A stretch of 64,000 nucleotides of DNA. Origin: Dactylorhiza incarnata. Its lineage: Eukaryota > Streptophyta > Magnoliopsida > Asparagales > Orchidaceae. The first letter of the stretch is position 1. Each line of letters begins with the position of its first letter. Position numbers and translations under genes: made by a program. Under the pieces are notes generated by a model. That model was not told where the DNA came from and did no database searches. It saw nothing but the letters and a program-made list of their open reading frames with translations. The DNA lies in NCBI GenBank assembly GCA_033032865.1, contig JAWHQI010000013.1, forward strand, positions 4,836,001-4,900,000. Direction: 5' to 3'. Of the stretch, positions 10,368 to 20,662 are shown in pieces.

Positions 10368-10880
10368 TTCTTAACCTCCCTGGCCAGCAAGGTCAAGAAG
10401 GGGGAGAATATCTTAGAGGAAGAGGTTCCTAACTTAGGGGGAGAAGTTCAGGAAGAAGCTGATAAAGAGCCTGCCTCTGACAAGGTAACTACCTTTCAGG
10501 GAGCACAGATCTAGGGGGAGCTAGCAGATTAAGGGGAGCTCCAAGGTATTCACAGGAAGCCTCAAGATGAGGAGATGATAATTGAAATAGCAAAGATTGC
10601 ACAGGAAGCTGTAAAGGAGCTGGATCAAACTGCACAAAATCAGGGGGAGCCAGCCCCAGACATTCAGAGGAATCTGGATGAGGAAATGGAAGTTGTGAGT
10701 ACAACAGCTGTTCAAGAAGCTCCCCAAGAAGCTGACAAGAATGTTGATGATTAAGGGGAGCTGACAAAAGAGAAAGAGGATGCTGGAGCAGCTGATGATG
10801 ATGAGCCTTTAATAGTAGCTCAAAGAAAAATTCCAAAGGTGTTCTCAAGGAAGAGAAGGACTCCTGAGAAGGACTCTTAA
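10368..10880 (+). pseudogene. Former C-terminal extension of the envelope-like protein
   Basis: The 9174 frame continues to 10880 with protein-like acidic, Lys/Glu-rich composition (VQEEADKEPASDKV, EMIIEIAKIAQEAVKELDQ, KIPKVFSRKRRTPEKDS) and only a few stops. Three of these (near 10512, 10530 and 10753) are TAG or TAA followed by GGGGAG, where an intact neighbour reads CAG GGG GAG, so they look like C-to-T changes at Gln codons. The original protein was probably about 570 residues with a long coiled-coil tail. Confidence 0.55.
10400..10760 (+). repeat. Six internal polypurine-tract-like GGGG(G)AG motifs
   Basis: GGGGGAG or GGGGAG at 10400, 10437, 10514, 10533, 10643 and 10755, the same core as the true polypurine tract at 11105-11111. 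They coincide with Gly-Glu codons of the envelope-like tail. They could serve as extra plus-strand primers or may only reflect the protein repeat. Confidence 0.6.
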
Positions 10881-11100
10881 TTAAGAAGGTATTATGTGAT
10901 TATTTCTCATGAAGACAAGTATATATACTGGGAAGAACAATGTGATACAATTCTTATAGCCTGACAACTGAATGGAAGTATATAAGAACAATGTGATACA
11001 ATTCATAATTCTTGGTCTGCATTATTTTATATGAAATGTATTGTTGATTATAAAAATTATATAAAATCACTCAGAACAAAATGTTAAATTTGTTAAGATA

Positions 11101-11113
11101 AATAGGGGGAGAT
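11101..11113 (+). other. Polypurine tract of S1
   Basis: AATAGGGGGAGAT directly before the LTR start TGTTGGGAAAACCC. This is the usual plus-strand primer arrangement of copia elements. Confidence 0.8.
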
Positions 11114-12760
11114 TGTTGGGAAAACCCTTGATTTAACTTAACAAATTAATTAATAGTGATTTTATTCACTAGGATTTAATTTACCCATTGTATAGTGAGG
11201 GTAACTTGGCCTCTAGATGTCTTAGGATGTCACACTCAACCTAGAGTGTCAAGACTAGTTAAAGGGATGCAAATTTGGGCAAAGTTAATAATGGCGTCGA
11301 ATGGAATTCGACGCAACATCGAGTTCATGTCGACGCTACTCCGACTAGAAGTCTAAGTGGCTCATCTCTACTGTCGAAGTAACACTAGTCGACGTTATGT
11401 CGAATAGATATCGACGCAGAGACCAGAGACTTGTCGAAGGAACTTGAGAAGTCAACACAACTTCTACTTCAAACTCGATGCAGAAGGGAATACATGTCAA
11501 AGCCATCTAAAGTCGACGCAACATCGACTTCATCTCGACGAAGTTAATGGAAGTCAGAGTGGATGCTATTCAACTCAACAGGTGCGTCTATAAGGAATCG
11601 ACGCAACAACAACTAGCCGAGTTCAGTCAGAGCACAGAAGAAATTGAAGCAGCTCTTAGATGAACTCAAAGCAACGTCGATAAGAGAGGAAGTTAATTCG
11701 AGGCCACGTCGAATACAGTCTGTGAAAGTTCAATCTTTACAGCTGTCTTTCTGAGGCTTCTATCATGGCCCACATCTCTCAGACCGTTCTCCAACGGTAT
11801 AATAATTGCTTGAAGAAGAAGGAAACATTAAAGAAAGGGAAAAAGGCTTTCTTGGAAGTATACATCTTCTCGTTGGACGGGTCGAAAAGTAATTAAGGAA
11901 GGAAAGAGAATGTTTATCAAATATACCTTTTCAGGTCTTACCTAACAAGGAAACAAATTCAAAATAGAGAGGGTATATAAGGATAGAGAAGGAAGAGAAG
12001 AATAGTGAATTAATCACAATCAGCCGACTCTTCTTAAATTAGGGGTTTCCTGTCTTCTTCTCCCTCTCCCTCAGGAACCCTAATACAGAGCTGTGAAAGA
12101 GAAAAGAAGGCTCCGGTGTTCTTCATCTGATAGAACAAAGAATCTGGACAGCTGCTCTTCATCACCATCTTGTGGAAGCCTGATCTCAATCAACAGAGGA
12201 AGAAAATAATCTGACAATACAAAGCTACTGCAATCTATTATCATCAAAAGCAGGGGCTAATCAAGAGCAGATTCTTTGGAATAACCAAGAGGCTAAATTT
12301 CATACAACCATCACAAGAATTCTAAGAACATAATTCCTTTAACCTTCCTTCTTCTCCTTCTCTTTCTATTTCCTGTAAAAGAGTTTTATTAACCCCTCTT
12401 CAAAGGATTTAGTGGTTCAAGATCTCCTTATCAAAAGATCTGGTGGTTCATGATCTACATATCAAAAGATCATTGGTTCTAAGAGTCTCCTGATCAAAAG
12501 ACTCAGGCATAGGTGGTGCATTCCTACCAGGTGGTAGAAAAGAGGACTGCCCACATTTTGGGGAACCTCTATAAAATTCATTGTGTCTGTGCTGTCCAGT
12601 TTTTTATTTTGCACTTATTTTCTGCTTTCTTTATTCTGCCTGGATTGTTAAGCATAACTCTTTAGAATAAATTATTATTAAACACAGTTAGGGTAGAAAT
12701 CTTTTAAAACTCTATTCACCCCCCTCTAGAGGAATCTCAGAGGCACACTGTGCACTTTCA
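11114..12760 (+). repeat. 3' LTR of S1 (about 1.65 kb)
   Basis: Starts TGTTGGGAAAACCC after the polypurine tract and ends close to GTGCACTTTCA (12760), shortly after TTCACCCCCCTCTAG, a stretch common near the 3' end of Sirevirus LTRs. It contains repeated CGTCGA/TCGACG words (11290-11710), a TATA box and AT-rich AATAAATT sequence (about 12666) near the expected polyadenylation region. The exact end is uncertain by a few bases because there is no second copy. Confidence 0.7.
11974..11981 (+). promoter_or_regulatory. TATA box in S1 LTR
   Basis: TATATAAG in GAGGGTATATAAGGATAG, placed after the palindrome-rich U3 part and before a purine-rich leader. Confidence 0.65.
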
Positions 12761-12799
12761 CACGCTCTCGTACGCGAGCGCTCGGGAGGTGAGGGTTTG

Positions 12800-14131
12800 G
12801 AATTTTGCAGCATCCTCCCGCCCATAGAGACCAAAGGACAAGGCGATGGCCTCTCCTCCGATGGTCTCCTGCTCACCCAGAAGGAGAGAAGGGTGGAGAT
12901 CGAAACCCTATTGGGGTCTGAGTCCCAATCCAACAGTGGCTCGCCAGCCACGTCTCGGTGCCTGTTTCCAAGATAGATGTTTCGGTGCCTCGCTGGTGCT
13001 GGTACGGTCGGCACACTGGCGGCCACCTCGGTGGCCTCCCCGACTCCCTTGTCGGCGGATGGGTCTACTGGGGGTTCAGCCCTGGTCAAGTTTTCAACGG
13101 GCCCCTTCCCCTTGACGAGGGTCGAGGGTCATTTCTTCTTTGGTGGCGTAGATGGAAGGGACGGCCCAGCGGCTCGCGGGTGCGGGCCATTTCTTGGCGG
13201 CGGGAGAAGTGCTGGGGGACTTGCGGCAGGCATCGACACCGGCGGAGGCGAGCTAGAGGCCCAGGGTGATAGCCGCTACCTTCACATAAGGGGAGTGGAG
13301 TGGAAGATCTCGCTCCCCTACGGATGACAAAAGGCAGGTTAGAAAAAATAATGAGGGTATAATACGAGACAGGAAGCGAACATGAGTCAAACCTGCTCCG
13401 GGTGGCACGGGGAGTTCTGAGTCCACATTTCTTCAGAGGTAGGCAGCCTCGAAGTGGGTGGACATGTATTTGAAGAGTTCGGCCTCATGGCCGCCGAGCA
13501 TGGGGGGCGGTAGGTAGGCTCATCCCGCTGAATGGGTGGGAAGGGGACGTTTCCGAAGGGTCCCTTGACGAACACGAACTTCTGAGTCCAGTAGTGACTC
13601 TTGTTCACCGTCTCGTGAACCTTGGCGTTCTGGCTAGCGAAGAAGGCTGTTCCATCCTTATTCGCCTGGAAAGAAAATAGCTTGCGGAAGACCGACAAGC
13701 TGAACTTGATGCGCTCTTCTCGCAAGTAATGCGCGAACCCCACCATGACCGCGAAGGAGTTGGGGTCATCTGGACCGGAATCACACAGTAGTACTTCAAT
13801 AGCTAATGGACTCGCAAAAAGCAGATAGAAAGAAATCCTAGGTGAATGCCGTAAAGGACGAGGGGGAGCGAGCGAGTACCTGGCTGTTCAATGGCTAGAG
13901 GGGAAGCCGCAGGCCCATGTCGAAGTGCGACGCAGAGATGGCGAGCTCGTCCGTATGGAGGTCATTTATAGCCCCGGTCTTTGCCGGGCGGCGAGCAGAG
14001 AACGCCGACGAGATATAGTTCTCCGTGACAAAATGGTGCTCGCTCTCTGTGAGCGAGCAGGTGAAGATCGAATGGTCGCAGAAAGTGAACGCGCATTTGT
14101 CCCGGCCGTCTGTCTCACCATCACCGCCCAT
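12800..14131 (-). pseudogene. Antisense gene II of T2: gypsy-type transposon-domain protein, three exons
   Basis: Read right to left, antisense to the element. Exon 1 runs from an ATG at 14131 (MGGDGETDGRDKCAFTF) to about 13880 and includes HFDMGLRLPL. Intron 1 is 13803-13879 (GT...AG, 77 nt). Exon 2 (13802-13393) carries YLREERIKFSLSVFRKLFSF, KSHYWTQKFVFVKGPFG and RDEPTYRPP, which resemble the plant 'putative gypsy type transposon' (Transposase_28-like) domain. Intron 2 is 13318-13392 (75 nt). Exon 3 is Pro/Arg-rich and degenerates towards 12800. Both introns match those of T3 in position. A stop near 13895 breaks exon 1. Antisense reading frames of this class are known from Tat elements; their function is unknown. 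Confidence 0.7.
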
Positions 14132-14241
14132 AATTGTGGAGGAAGAAGCGAATGCGAGAACGAGAAAGCGAGAACTCACGAAGGCGAGGGTAGCAGAGGT
14201 TGAAAGAATTGAATGCGGTGGTTGACTATTAATTATAAGGC

Positions 14242-14250
14242 CTATTTATA
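14242..14250 (-). promoter_or_regulatory. TATA box of antisense gene II (T2)
   Basis: TATAAATAG on the minus strand, about 110 nt upstream of the gene II start. T3 has TATAAATAG at the matching place (48115-48123), followed in both by the aligned leader AACCACC(A/G)CATT. Confidence 0.7.
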
Positions 14251-14269
14251 AGAAACTAATGTCGGCGGC

Positions 14270-14298
14270 GGGGGGGGGGGGGGGGGGGGGGGGGGGGG
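14270..14298. repeat. Poly-G run of 29 bases
   Basis: An uninterrupted 29-base G run on the plus strand, between the two antisense genes of T2. It is one of seven G runs of at least 11 bases in the window, all on the plus strand. Confidence 0.9.
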
Positions 14299-14601
14299 AT
14301 CGAGGCGTCAGGGGTACAGATAGCCGAATCCTGGCACGATACGCCTCAGAATTTGAACCCACCCCTCCCCGAGAACTCGCGACGATACAGGAAGGACGGG
14401 CCGCTGCTAGGTGAAGCGAGTACCATGCAAGCCACAAGAGAAGGGCGTGGAATGAAAAAATCAGCAAGTACGATAGACAACAATAATATAGAGCGGGTAA
14501 TGATAAAAAGAAAAAAAATCCCGCGAATATTCGGGAAGCATCAAATTATTAGCACCATTTGCGGATTGTCTAGAAGAAAATAATAAAAAAAATGAATGAC
14601 A

Positions 14602-15924
14602 TTATTTTTTAGTTCGCCAGGCGAGTGCGAGAAGGATCAATATTGGATCTACCTCCATAAACCTCGTCCCCACACCCCCCGAGCTCGGCTGTACGCACGA
14701 ATAGTGATACGTGCGGACCGTGCGGACCGCGCAGAACTCGCGTTGCAGCAGGTGGACTTGATTCTCCGCCAATGAGAGTTGCACCCCGGGAGAGGTGGCC
14801 TAGTTGCGGGCGTCGGCCTGCAGCTCAGCGAGGACCCTGGCTAGGTCATCATCGATCGCGGCAAACTGCTCCTCGGAGGCCGCTCTGTGTTCTCGCGCAT
14901 GGTTGTACAGGTCTCATAGCATGTATCCATACTTTTGGAGCACCTCGATGACTCGCCGCTTCATCACTTCGGGGTCCCGGGGATCGCCGAGGAAGTTAGC
15001 GATCTTGTCCAGCGAAGGCAAGGGAGACATCTCCTCCTCTCCAAGCTCTAGCTCGGCAGAGGACTCCTGGACACCTATAAGAAGAAAATTAGCGTTCAGA
15101 GCGAGAAGCAATATGTTGATTATAACCGACCAACCTCACGAGGCCGCAACCGCTTTACCAGGTCGTTGGCGGGAGGAACTCAGTTGACCCTGGAAGGCCT
15201 CAGTGTATTTCAACATGAAGGACTTCCCTAGGACCGGGACGCGGAGAGCGTCGCTCGCAACCCGAACGTCAGCAGGAAGCAAGCTGCTGGGGCTTTGATG
15301 GCCTAGAAGGTTGAAGCCCGGGACGAAGATGGATAAGCCCGGTGGAGGATGCGAACCTGGTGGGGGTAGCGAGTCCGGTGGAGGCTACGAGCCCGGTGGG
15401 GGTCGCGAATCCAGAGGGGTCGGCAATCCCGGGGGAGCAGTGCACCTCCCGGGCATCGCAAGGAGGTTCTCTACAAGGAGTGCAAAAAATTCAGTTATGG
15501 AATCCGCAAAAAAGGTAATGCCGGAATCTCACCAGGCCGCGACGAGGGAGTCAGGTCAAGGACGTCTATGTGGGCAACCACCGAATTGTTTCCTCCTAGA
15601 GAAGGAAGGAGAGTATCGTCCAGGGTCTCCCTCGCAAGGACTCCCGCCATAGACACGCTCTGAGGAGAGTTATGTTAGCATAAGAACAGAATGGAATGAA
15701 ATACTTGTTCCAGGTACCTGTCCAGTGAGTGCGGGATCATGCAGCGTGTCCCTGAGGGGGGACCCTCCCATCCCGAGATGCCGCTGCACCGCCTTCGCTT
15801 TCTTCATCTTGGGGAGGGACGGGGGAGTCCGCCGCGCAGCCCAGAGAGCGAGCCGAGTCGTGACAGAGTGCTCCCTCGCGCGGGATGCTGTCAGGCGGGC
15901 TTGAGCTTCTTCCGAGAGAGGCAT
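14602..15924 (-). pseudogene. Antisense gene I of T2: four exons, unknown function
   Basis: Read right to left from MPLSEEAQARLTASRAREHS at 15924; T3 starts MSKKEEILARLNASQAVQKD. Exons are separated by three short GT...AG introns: 15660-15717 (58 nt), 15471-15532 (62 nt) and 15075-15134 (60 nt). Their acceptors are good plant sites (TTGCACTCCTTGTAG and TTTTCTTCTTATAG). Exon 4 contains GEEEMSPLPSLDKIANFLGD and then a coiled-coil-like part with ARVLAEL and SPGVQLSLAE. The protein would be acidic and Pro-rich at first and helical at the end. Stops near 14914 and 14803 break the last exon. I recognise no family beyond its T3 partner; the two align exon by exon. Confidence 0.65.
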
Positions 15925-15998
15925 CTTCAACAAAGGCGACAACAAGTAGCGGAGGAATAAGAAGAAAGAAAGGGTCCCCCATCACCCAAATATGTTGG

Positions 15999-16006
15999 TA
16001 TTTATA
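15999..16006 (-). promoter_or_regulatory. TATA box of antisense gene I (T2)
   Basis: TATAAATA on the minus strand, 75 nt upstream of the gene I ATG (15924). In T3 the matching TATAAATA (49831-49839) is also 75 nt from its ATG (49756). Confidence 0.7.
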
Positions 16007-16120
16007 GCACTGGAGATGGGGCCCACCAAAGATTCGTGACAGCTCATCCTCGTCCGACGAACACGGAGGGTTGGATGTTTCTTCACGACCTTAGCATAAT
16101 CTCGTGAAGAGCGGGGATTG

Positions 16121-16816
16121 TGTACAACCTGGTGTTCACCGACTCAAGGAGAGATCCATCACAGGCGATTTAGGGAGTACTCGCTGATCCGTGGCGAGCA
16201 CCCTGCCAGGGCAAGGCAGGGAGGGTTAGAGATCTCGCTCGTGAATGGCGAGCGGTGATGACATAACGTGTTTTAAGAACTGCTCTAGGGTGCATTTAGC
16301 CGGAGCGAGTCAAGTGAGGTCTCACAGTGCCAGTATGGCGAGGCGAGTGGAGGCTCGCCTCCACTCGCAAGAGGAGCTCTCGCGGACCAGCTCGCGGAGA
16401 GGCTGGCGAGTGGCGTCTCCAAGGGACACTCGCCCAGCAGGGGCTACAGGTGAATTTACCTTGATACCCCTGGTAAGCTGCCAATAGCCCTCCAGAACAG
16501 CGGAGTTTGGCTGTTAGCAAACCAATTCGGGGTGCGTATAGCAAAATCAAAAGGCGGAATCCCGTTATTAGCAGGCCAGTATAGAAAGGCTATAAATAGA
16601 CCCTTTGGGGCACCTTTGGAGGGCATTCTAGATCTTTGCTTCTCCTCAGGATCTCTTTGGTTAGAACCTTCAGCTCTCCAAGGTGCCCGACTACAGTCAA
16701 GGGTCGTGTCTTTCGTTCTAAGTCCTTGGTCAGGTTCCTCTATGGGATCAGTAAGTGCTAGATGCCCCCTTCATAGGGGTACGAACTCCTCGTTCGACCA
16801 GATACCGGTTCCAACA
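16121..16816 (+). repeat. 3' LTR of T2 (696 bp)
   Basis: TGTACAACCTGGTGTTCACC at the start and GGTTCCAACA at the end. It has the same length as the T3 3' LTR (49956-50651) and is preceded by the same polypurine-like GAAGAGCGGGGAT. Internally it has CGCGGACC and CTCGCC words, a TATA box, and a GGGGCACCTTTGGAGGGC leader block. Confidence 0.85.
16591..16599 (+). promoter_or_regulatory. TATA box in T2 LTR
   Basis: TATAAATAG followed by ACCCTTTGGGGCACCTTTGGAG, the same order as in the T3 LTRs. Confidence 0.7.
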
Positions 16817-17988
16817 TAAATCATAATGAAAGATGTCCACATATAATAACTGAAATAGGAGGTAATAATAAAAAGGGCTCATGTCCAGTATATCATATCC
16901 TCACTACATGGTCACTCGCGGAAGCAAATCTACTGATAAACACTCACAGATCCAGAAACTGGTGCTCCTTTGCTAGACTGGCCCGCCTCCATGTGCACCG
17001 GCCTCTGGTGGTGCGGCGGCTCCTCGGTCCCCTACAATGATATGGTCCACCGACCGTTAGTCAAAAAGACAAAGCCTCGTTTCCCACCACCCATCCCCCA
17101 GTGGCTCCTAGGCACCGTGCGGGAGGATGAAGCGGAGGACAGCAATGGGCATAAAAAAGCAGATGACTTGTCTTAGCTACAGGAGTATCTACCACTTCAT
17201 AAGTGTGTATATGTATATAGAAAACAATAAGTAAAGCATGGTAAAGAACAAGTAAAGTAAGTAAGTAAAGACAAGTATAGAATAAAAAAGTAACCATTGA
17301 TTTATAGGAATGCCCATACAAACCTATAGACCAAGGGGTCGTTTAGCAAGGCCTATCATATAAAAAGTCCCATAACCAATTATTCGATAGGGGTAGGGGT
17401 TGAAATGCAATGCTTATGCTATGACATGCAAAGTTATGCTGATTAATGTTATGATCACACAGGTGCAACTCACGCACCCGACTCTATGCGCATAGACCTT
17501 TAGTTCCCCCTTTTTGGAGCTAGCAAAACTCCCAGGATACCCCCGTAGTGGCAAACGGAAGCGGTGGGTTGGGCCTCACCCACCTCTAGGTTGGTATTCG
17601 CACTACCTAACCTAGACCCATCGTACATTGAGGCGTACTCTTACTGGCTGGTCCACCAGACTTTTCTTGGCTAAGTGATAACCACACTTGACGAATCAAA
17701 GTATCGACGTCGGTGCGAATGACCATCCAATACTATAAACCCACCACCTTTATTCACATGCAATATGATTACTTTACATGTCTGAGCCATAGGCTCCCCG
17801 GGCTAATCTGCCCGTCGCTACAACCTTCCGAGCCACCTGCTCACCGGACCAACCCTTCCGTAACTACAACCACCGAGCCTACTGCTCGTGTGACAAAACC
17901 AAGTAACACACGCATCAACGGGATGCGAGTGAGTATATTATTAAGTTAGTCTTGCATAACAAATTATTCCTACGGTTTGGGGGTTAAA

Positions 17989-18078
17989 TCTTGGACTTCA
18001 CGAGGGCTACCATGTGAGGGGCTCACATCGGTACTAGGAGGTACGATGGGATGATAGCCCAAACTTCCCTTTCCGAGA
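17989..18078 (+). other. Putative structured element, copy 1 (90 nt)
   Basis: Shares about 78% identity with 37830-37918 while the flanks do not align. On the plus strand: a closing helix TCTTGGA/TCCGAGA, an inner helix GAGGG/CCCTT, a long hairpin TACC-ATGTGAG-GGG-CTCACAT-C-GGTA, and a second hairpin around GGGATGATAGCCC. Between them lies the unpaired, fully conserved CTAGGAGGT. Differences from copy 2 keep pairing as Watson-Crick or G-U. The pairing is strictly better on the plus strand. No known RNA class recognised. Confidence 0.5.
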
Positions 18079-18439
18079 CACTTACTATTATTGATAACTA
18101 CCCATAACCATAACCCTCTCACCATTACACTTATTAACCCTAAGTGTATTTTATTCCACTCCAAGGGAATGCCGATCTTTCATCGATCCCCAAGCACACT
18201 CTTGCCTCCTAGTCAACCAGACTTCTTACACCTACTTTCCTTTGGTGACCCCTTCCAATCCCAATCAATCTGGGTGCACCAACTTTCTTAACTCCCCATG
18301 TAAGACCTACATGTTTATCCTTATTCAGCCTTTTCACTATACGCAGACCACTTGAACTATATGATGTATAAAAAGAGAAAGACTCTAATTGCTCATCCAA
18401 ATGACTCAAGATTATTATTGGGAGTGTGTTATGACATTT

Positions 18440-19092
18440 TAAAGCTATCTCTAGAAATTCATAATTTTCCTAATTCATTTGGCATTTATTATAATTTTCT
18501 TAAAATCAGGGAATCTATGATTTTGAACACCAGTATGGTTTTTTGATAAGCTATGACCTTGATAAAATTTGTACAATTGTGTAATATAAAAATTACAGCG
18601 ACATATGAAATTCATAAATTTCCAAAAAGGTGTAGACCTCTAAATAAAATATTGATTAATCTATCACAATCAAGGATTTACAAAGGAAGTACCAAAAATC
18701 CTCATTCAAAAATTACAAGAAAATTAACAGATGTCTAGGGTGATCAGAAAAGTTCACAGGTTGAGTTTCATAATTTTCCAGATTTATTTGACCATATATA
18801 TCCTTTATTTAATTACAAATCCTAGGGCACTTTGTGAAGAGAAACATATAAAAACTCCTCCAAAAATTATAATAAAATTAATAAATCATATTCTTGCCCT
18901 AAAAAGTTCTCTGACCAAGTTTCACAATTTTCCAGTGAATTTAAAACCCTTAATTAATTCCTTTTTAAAATAGGGCAACCAATGTACTTGTGAATGAAGT
19001 ACTATATAGATCAATCTACAATCCACAATAAAATTATCAGAGAACAATATCACCAATACAAGCTCACTGCCAAAATTTCATGAACATCCAAA
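18440..19092. repeat. Degenerate AT-rich repeat with about 155-bp period, five units
   Basis: The word (T/A)TTCA(T/C)(A/G)A-TTTCC recurs at 18457, 18610, 18766, 18920 and 19075, spacings 153, 156, 154 and 155. About 40 bp before several copies lies AAAAATTA(C/T)A. Units are otherwise strongly diverged. The period is in the range of plant satellite monomers and of one nucleosome. Confidence 0.5.
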
Positions 19093-19779
19093 TTTATATA
19101 AACATGTAAATTATTCATTTAAGGAAACTGTTGGAACATGGTCTTCCGCATCTCCTAGGTTTGAGAATAACAAATCCTATATGTATTTGATCTTGTGTGT
19201 TTAAGTGTGCAGGATAACAAAGTCCACATGACTCAAGGATTACATAAGAAGGTTGCACCCAAGTTTGAGCCATCAAATCCAACACTCCCACTAGCGCCGA
19301 CGATAGGACCTAGCACCTGGCGCTAGCGCTAAGGAACCGCTGAGAAGAAACCAAACCACTGAGAACGGATACTGGGTTCGACGAAATTGATCTTGCGTTC
19401 GACGAATTTTCGGTCGACGAATGTTGAAGCCCGCTCGATGAACTCTGGTCTACGAAATTGAGTTTGATGAATGTTAAAGCCTGATCGACGAATTGAGTTC
19501 GATGAAATTTCGCTCGACGAACTATAAACTGCGCTTGACGAAATGCTCATCACTGCATTCGACAAAAATTCGATCGACGAAAAGAATGCTTAAGCGCAAT
19601 TCCGGGAGCACATATAGAAGGAGATAGCGCCTGTCGGTATCCGATAGCGCAGGCGGTAGCGCGGAGCACAGAAGGCAAGAGAGAATTGTTTCCTCAGATT
19701 GAAGATTCTGCATCACAGAATATGTCCTAAAATGGGATAGTGCCGGCGGTATCACTAGCGTAGGCGCTAGCGCTAAGGC

Positions 19780-19787
19780 TATAAAAT
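19780..19787 (+). promoter_or_regulatory. TATA box in S2 LTR
   Basis: TATAAAAT in GCTATAAAATGGACC, downstream of the palindrome arrays. Confidence 0.6.
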
Positions 19788-20073
19788 GGACCTCTTGGCT
19801 CCGTCTTCCTAATCCTCTTGAGATCCAAAATTCCAGAGCTTCGTGCCACAGCATAGAGAGGAAGGTTCAGAGAGATACTCCCACAAATCTATAAAGGCTT
19901 AAGGAGATCCGTGGAGAAGATTTCAACACACGTCATCATCGTGATGAAAGACCGTATCGACTACGATCATACTCTGCGGGCCTTCGTCCACTTCTCCAAG
20001 AGATCCATATAGGGAGTTTTATATTATTGTCTTTTTATTTCACATCTTTTTTGTAATCGTTTAGTGAACTCGT

Positions 20074-20270
20074 CTCGTGTTGGCCACTAGGTCTGGGTAG
20101 GACTTAGGGAAGAAATTCACCTCGTGTTGGCGACTAGGTCTGGGTAGGACTTAGGGCAGAAATTTGCCTCGTGTTGGCGACTAGGTCTCGGGTGTAGGTC
20201 TAGGGGGTGCTCGAGGCCATATCCGGGGAAGGGTTGGCTAGAGCGGCTTGAGGCCGTATCCGGGGAAGGA
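20074..20270. repeat. Short tandem repeats in S2 LTR (47/48 bp x3, 37 bp x2)
   Basis: CTCGTGTTGGC(G/C)ACTAGGTCT starts units at 20074, 20121 and 20169. GAGGCC(A/G)TATCCGGGGAAGG starts units at 20214 and 20251. Both lie in the transcribed R/U5 part of the LTR. Confidence 0.8.
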
Positions 20271-20602
20271 TCGACTAAAGCCAACTGGTTCGTGGGGATA
20301 CGAGTCGGTATAGAAAACAAAAAGAGTCTTTCATATTTCGCTTTGATTTCTAGCGTCATTGAAATCAAAATTTTGTAATCAATTTTATTAATAATAATCA
20401 TGTTTCTTTTTGTGTAATAAAATTGATTTGTTCTTCATTTCTCTAAATTGTTTATTATCCTCTCCTTTATTATAAAACAATTTAGATCTTTAATCAAAAT
20501 CACTATTTTGATCTCTTATCATAAGCAAGTATTTCAAAATATAATATAAGTTTTTTAAAACCCTTATTCACCCCCTCTAAGGGCGCCTACCGATACAACA
20601 AG

Positions 20603-20614
20603 TGGTATTAGAGC
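20603..20614 (+). other. Primer-binding site of S2 (initiator tRNA-Met type)
   Basis: TGGTATTAGAGC just inside the LTR; one base from the standard TGGTATCAGAGC of copia elements. Confidence 0.75.
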
Positions 20615-20662
20615 TAGGTTATTCCAATCGGCTTAACAACCAGGAATAATGGCGTCTCATGA

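Larger units (their letters stand above)
7451..12760 (+). mobile_element. Sirevirus-like Ty1/copia element, 3' part (S1)
   Basis: Plus-strand remnant holding the gag C-terminal region (7451-8446), palindrome-rich non-coding sequence (8447-9173), an envelope-like gene (9174-10880), a polypurine tract ending in GGGGGAGAT (11105-11113) and a 3' LTR (11114-12760). An envelope-like gene after pol, repeated palindromes and this tract are recognised Sirevirus traits. No protease, integrase, reverse transcriptase or RNase H is visible between gag and the envelope-like gene, so pol has been deleted. The 5' end is missing; A1 is inserted at 7450/7451. Confidence 0.7.
12761..16816 (+). mobile_element. 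3' remnant of a plus-strand Tat element (T2)
   Basis: Collinear with the 3' third of T3 (about 46990-50651): two antisense genes on the minus strand, a non-coding gap with a poly-G run, then a 696-bp 3' LTR. Gag, pol and the 5' LTR are gone. The left border with S1 is a truncation, without a visible LTR end. The antisense genes are roughly 50-65% alike in protein between T2 and T3, so the two Tat copies are well diverged. Confidence 0.8.
16817..19128 (-). repeat. Non-coding segment, probably a minus-strand chromovirus (Tekay/Del-type) LTR
   Basis: About 2.3 kb without a coding frame. Read on the minus strand it resembles long Del/Tekay-type LTR sequence (GCACCGACGTCGATACTTTGA, TTAGCCAAGAAAAGTCTGG, CCTAGAGGTGGGTGAGGCC), but I see no clean TG...CA ends or primer site, so the assignment rests on resemblance. 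It contains the putative structured element (17989-18078) and, at its right end, the 155-bp periodic sequence (18440-19092). It is bounded by the T2 LTR and the S2 LTR. Confidence 0.35.
19129..20600 (+). repeat. 5' LTR of a second Sirevirus-like element (S2)
   Basis: Starts TGTTGGAACATGG and ends near CGATACAACA, followed by a tRNA-Met-type primer site. TTCACCCCCTCTAAGG near the end is typical of this copia group. Inside are GGCGCTAGCGC-type palindromes (19280-19330 and 19740-19770), a TTCGACGAA word array (19375-19600), a TATA box and two short tandem repeats. Gag begins with the ATG at 20649 but is interrupted at 20663 by element C1. Confidence 0.75.

Noticed and set aside
15311..15652. Gly-rich plus-strand frame (repeated GGG.EPGGG-type residues).
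   Set aside because: It is the shadow of the antisense gene I exons; the plus strand would read through introns.
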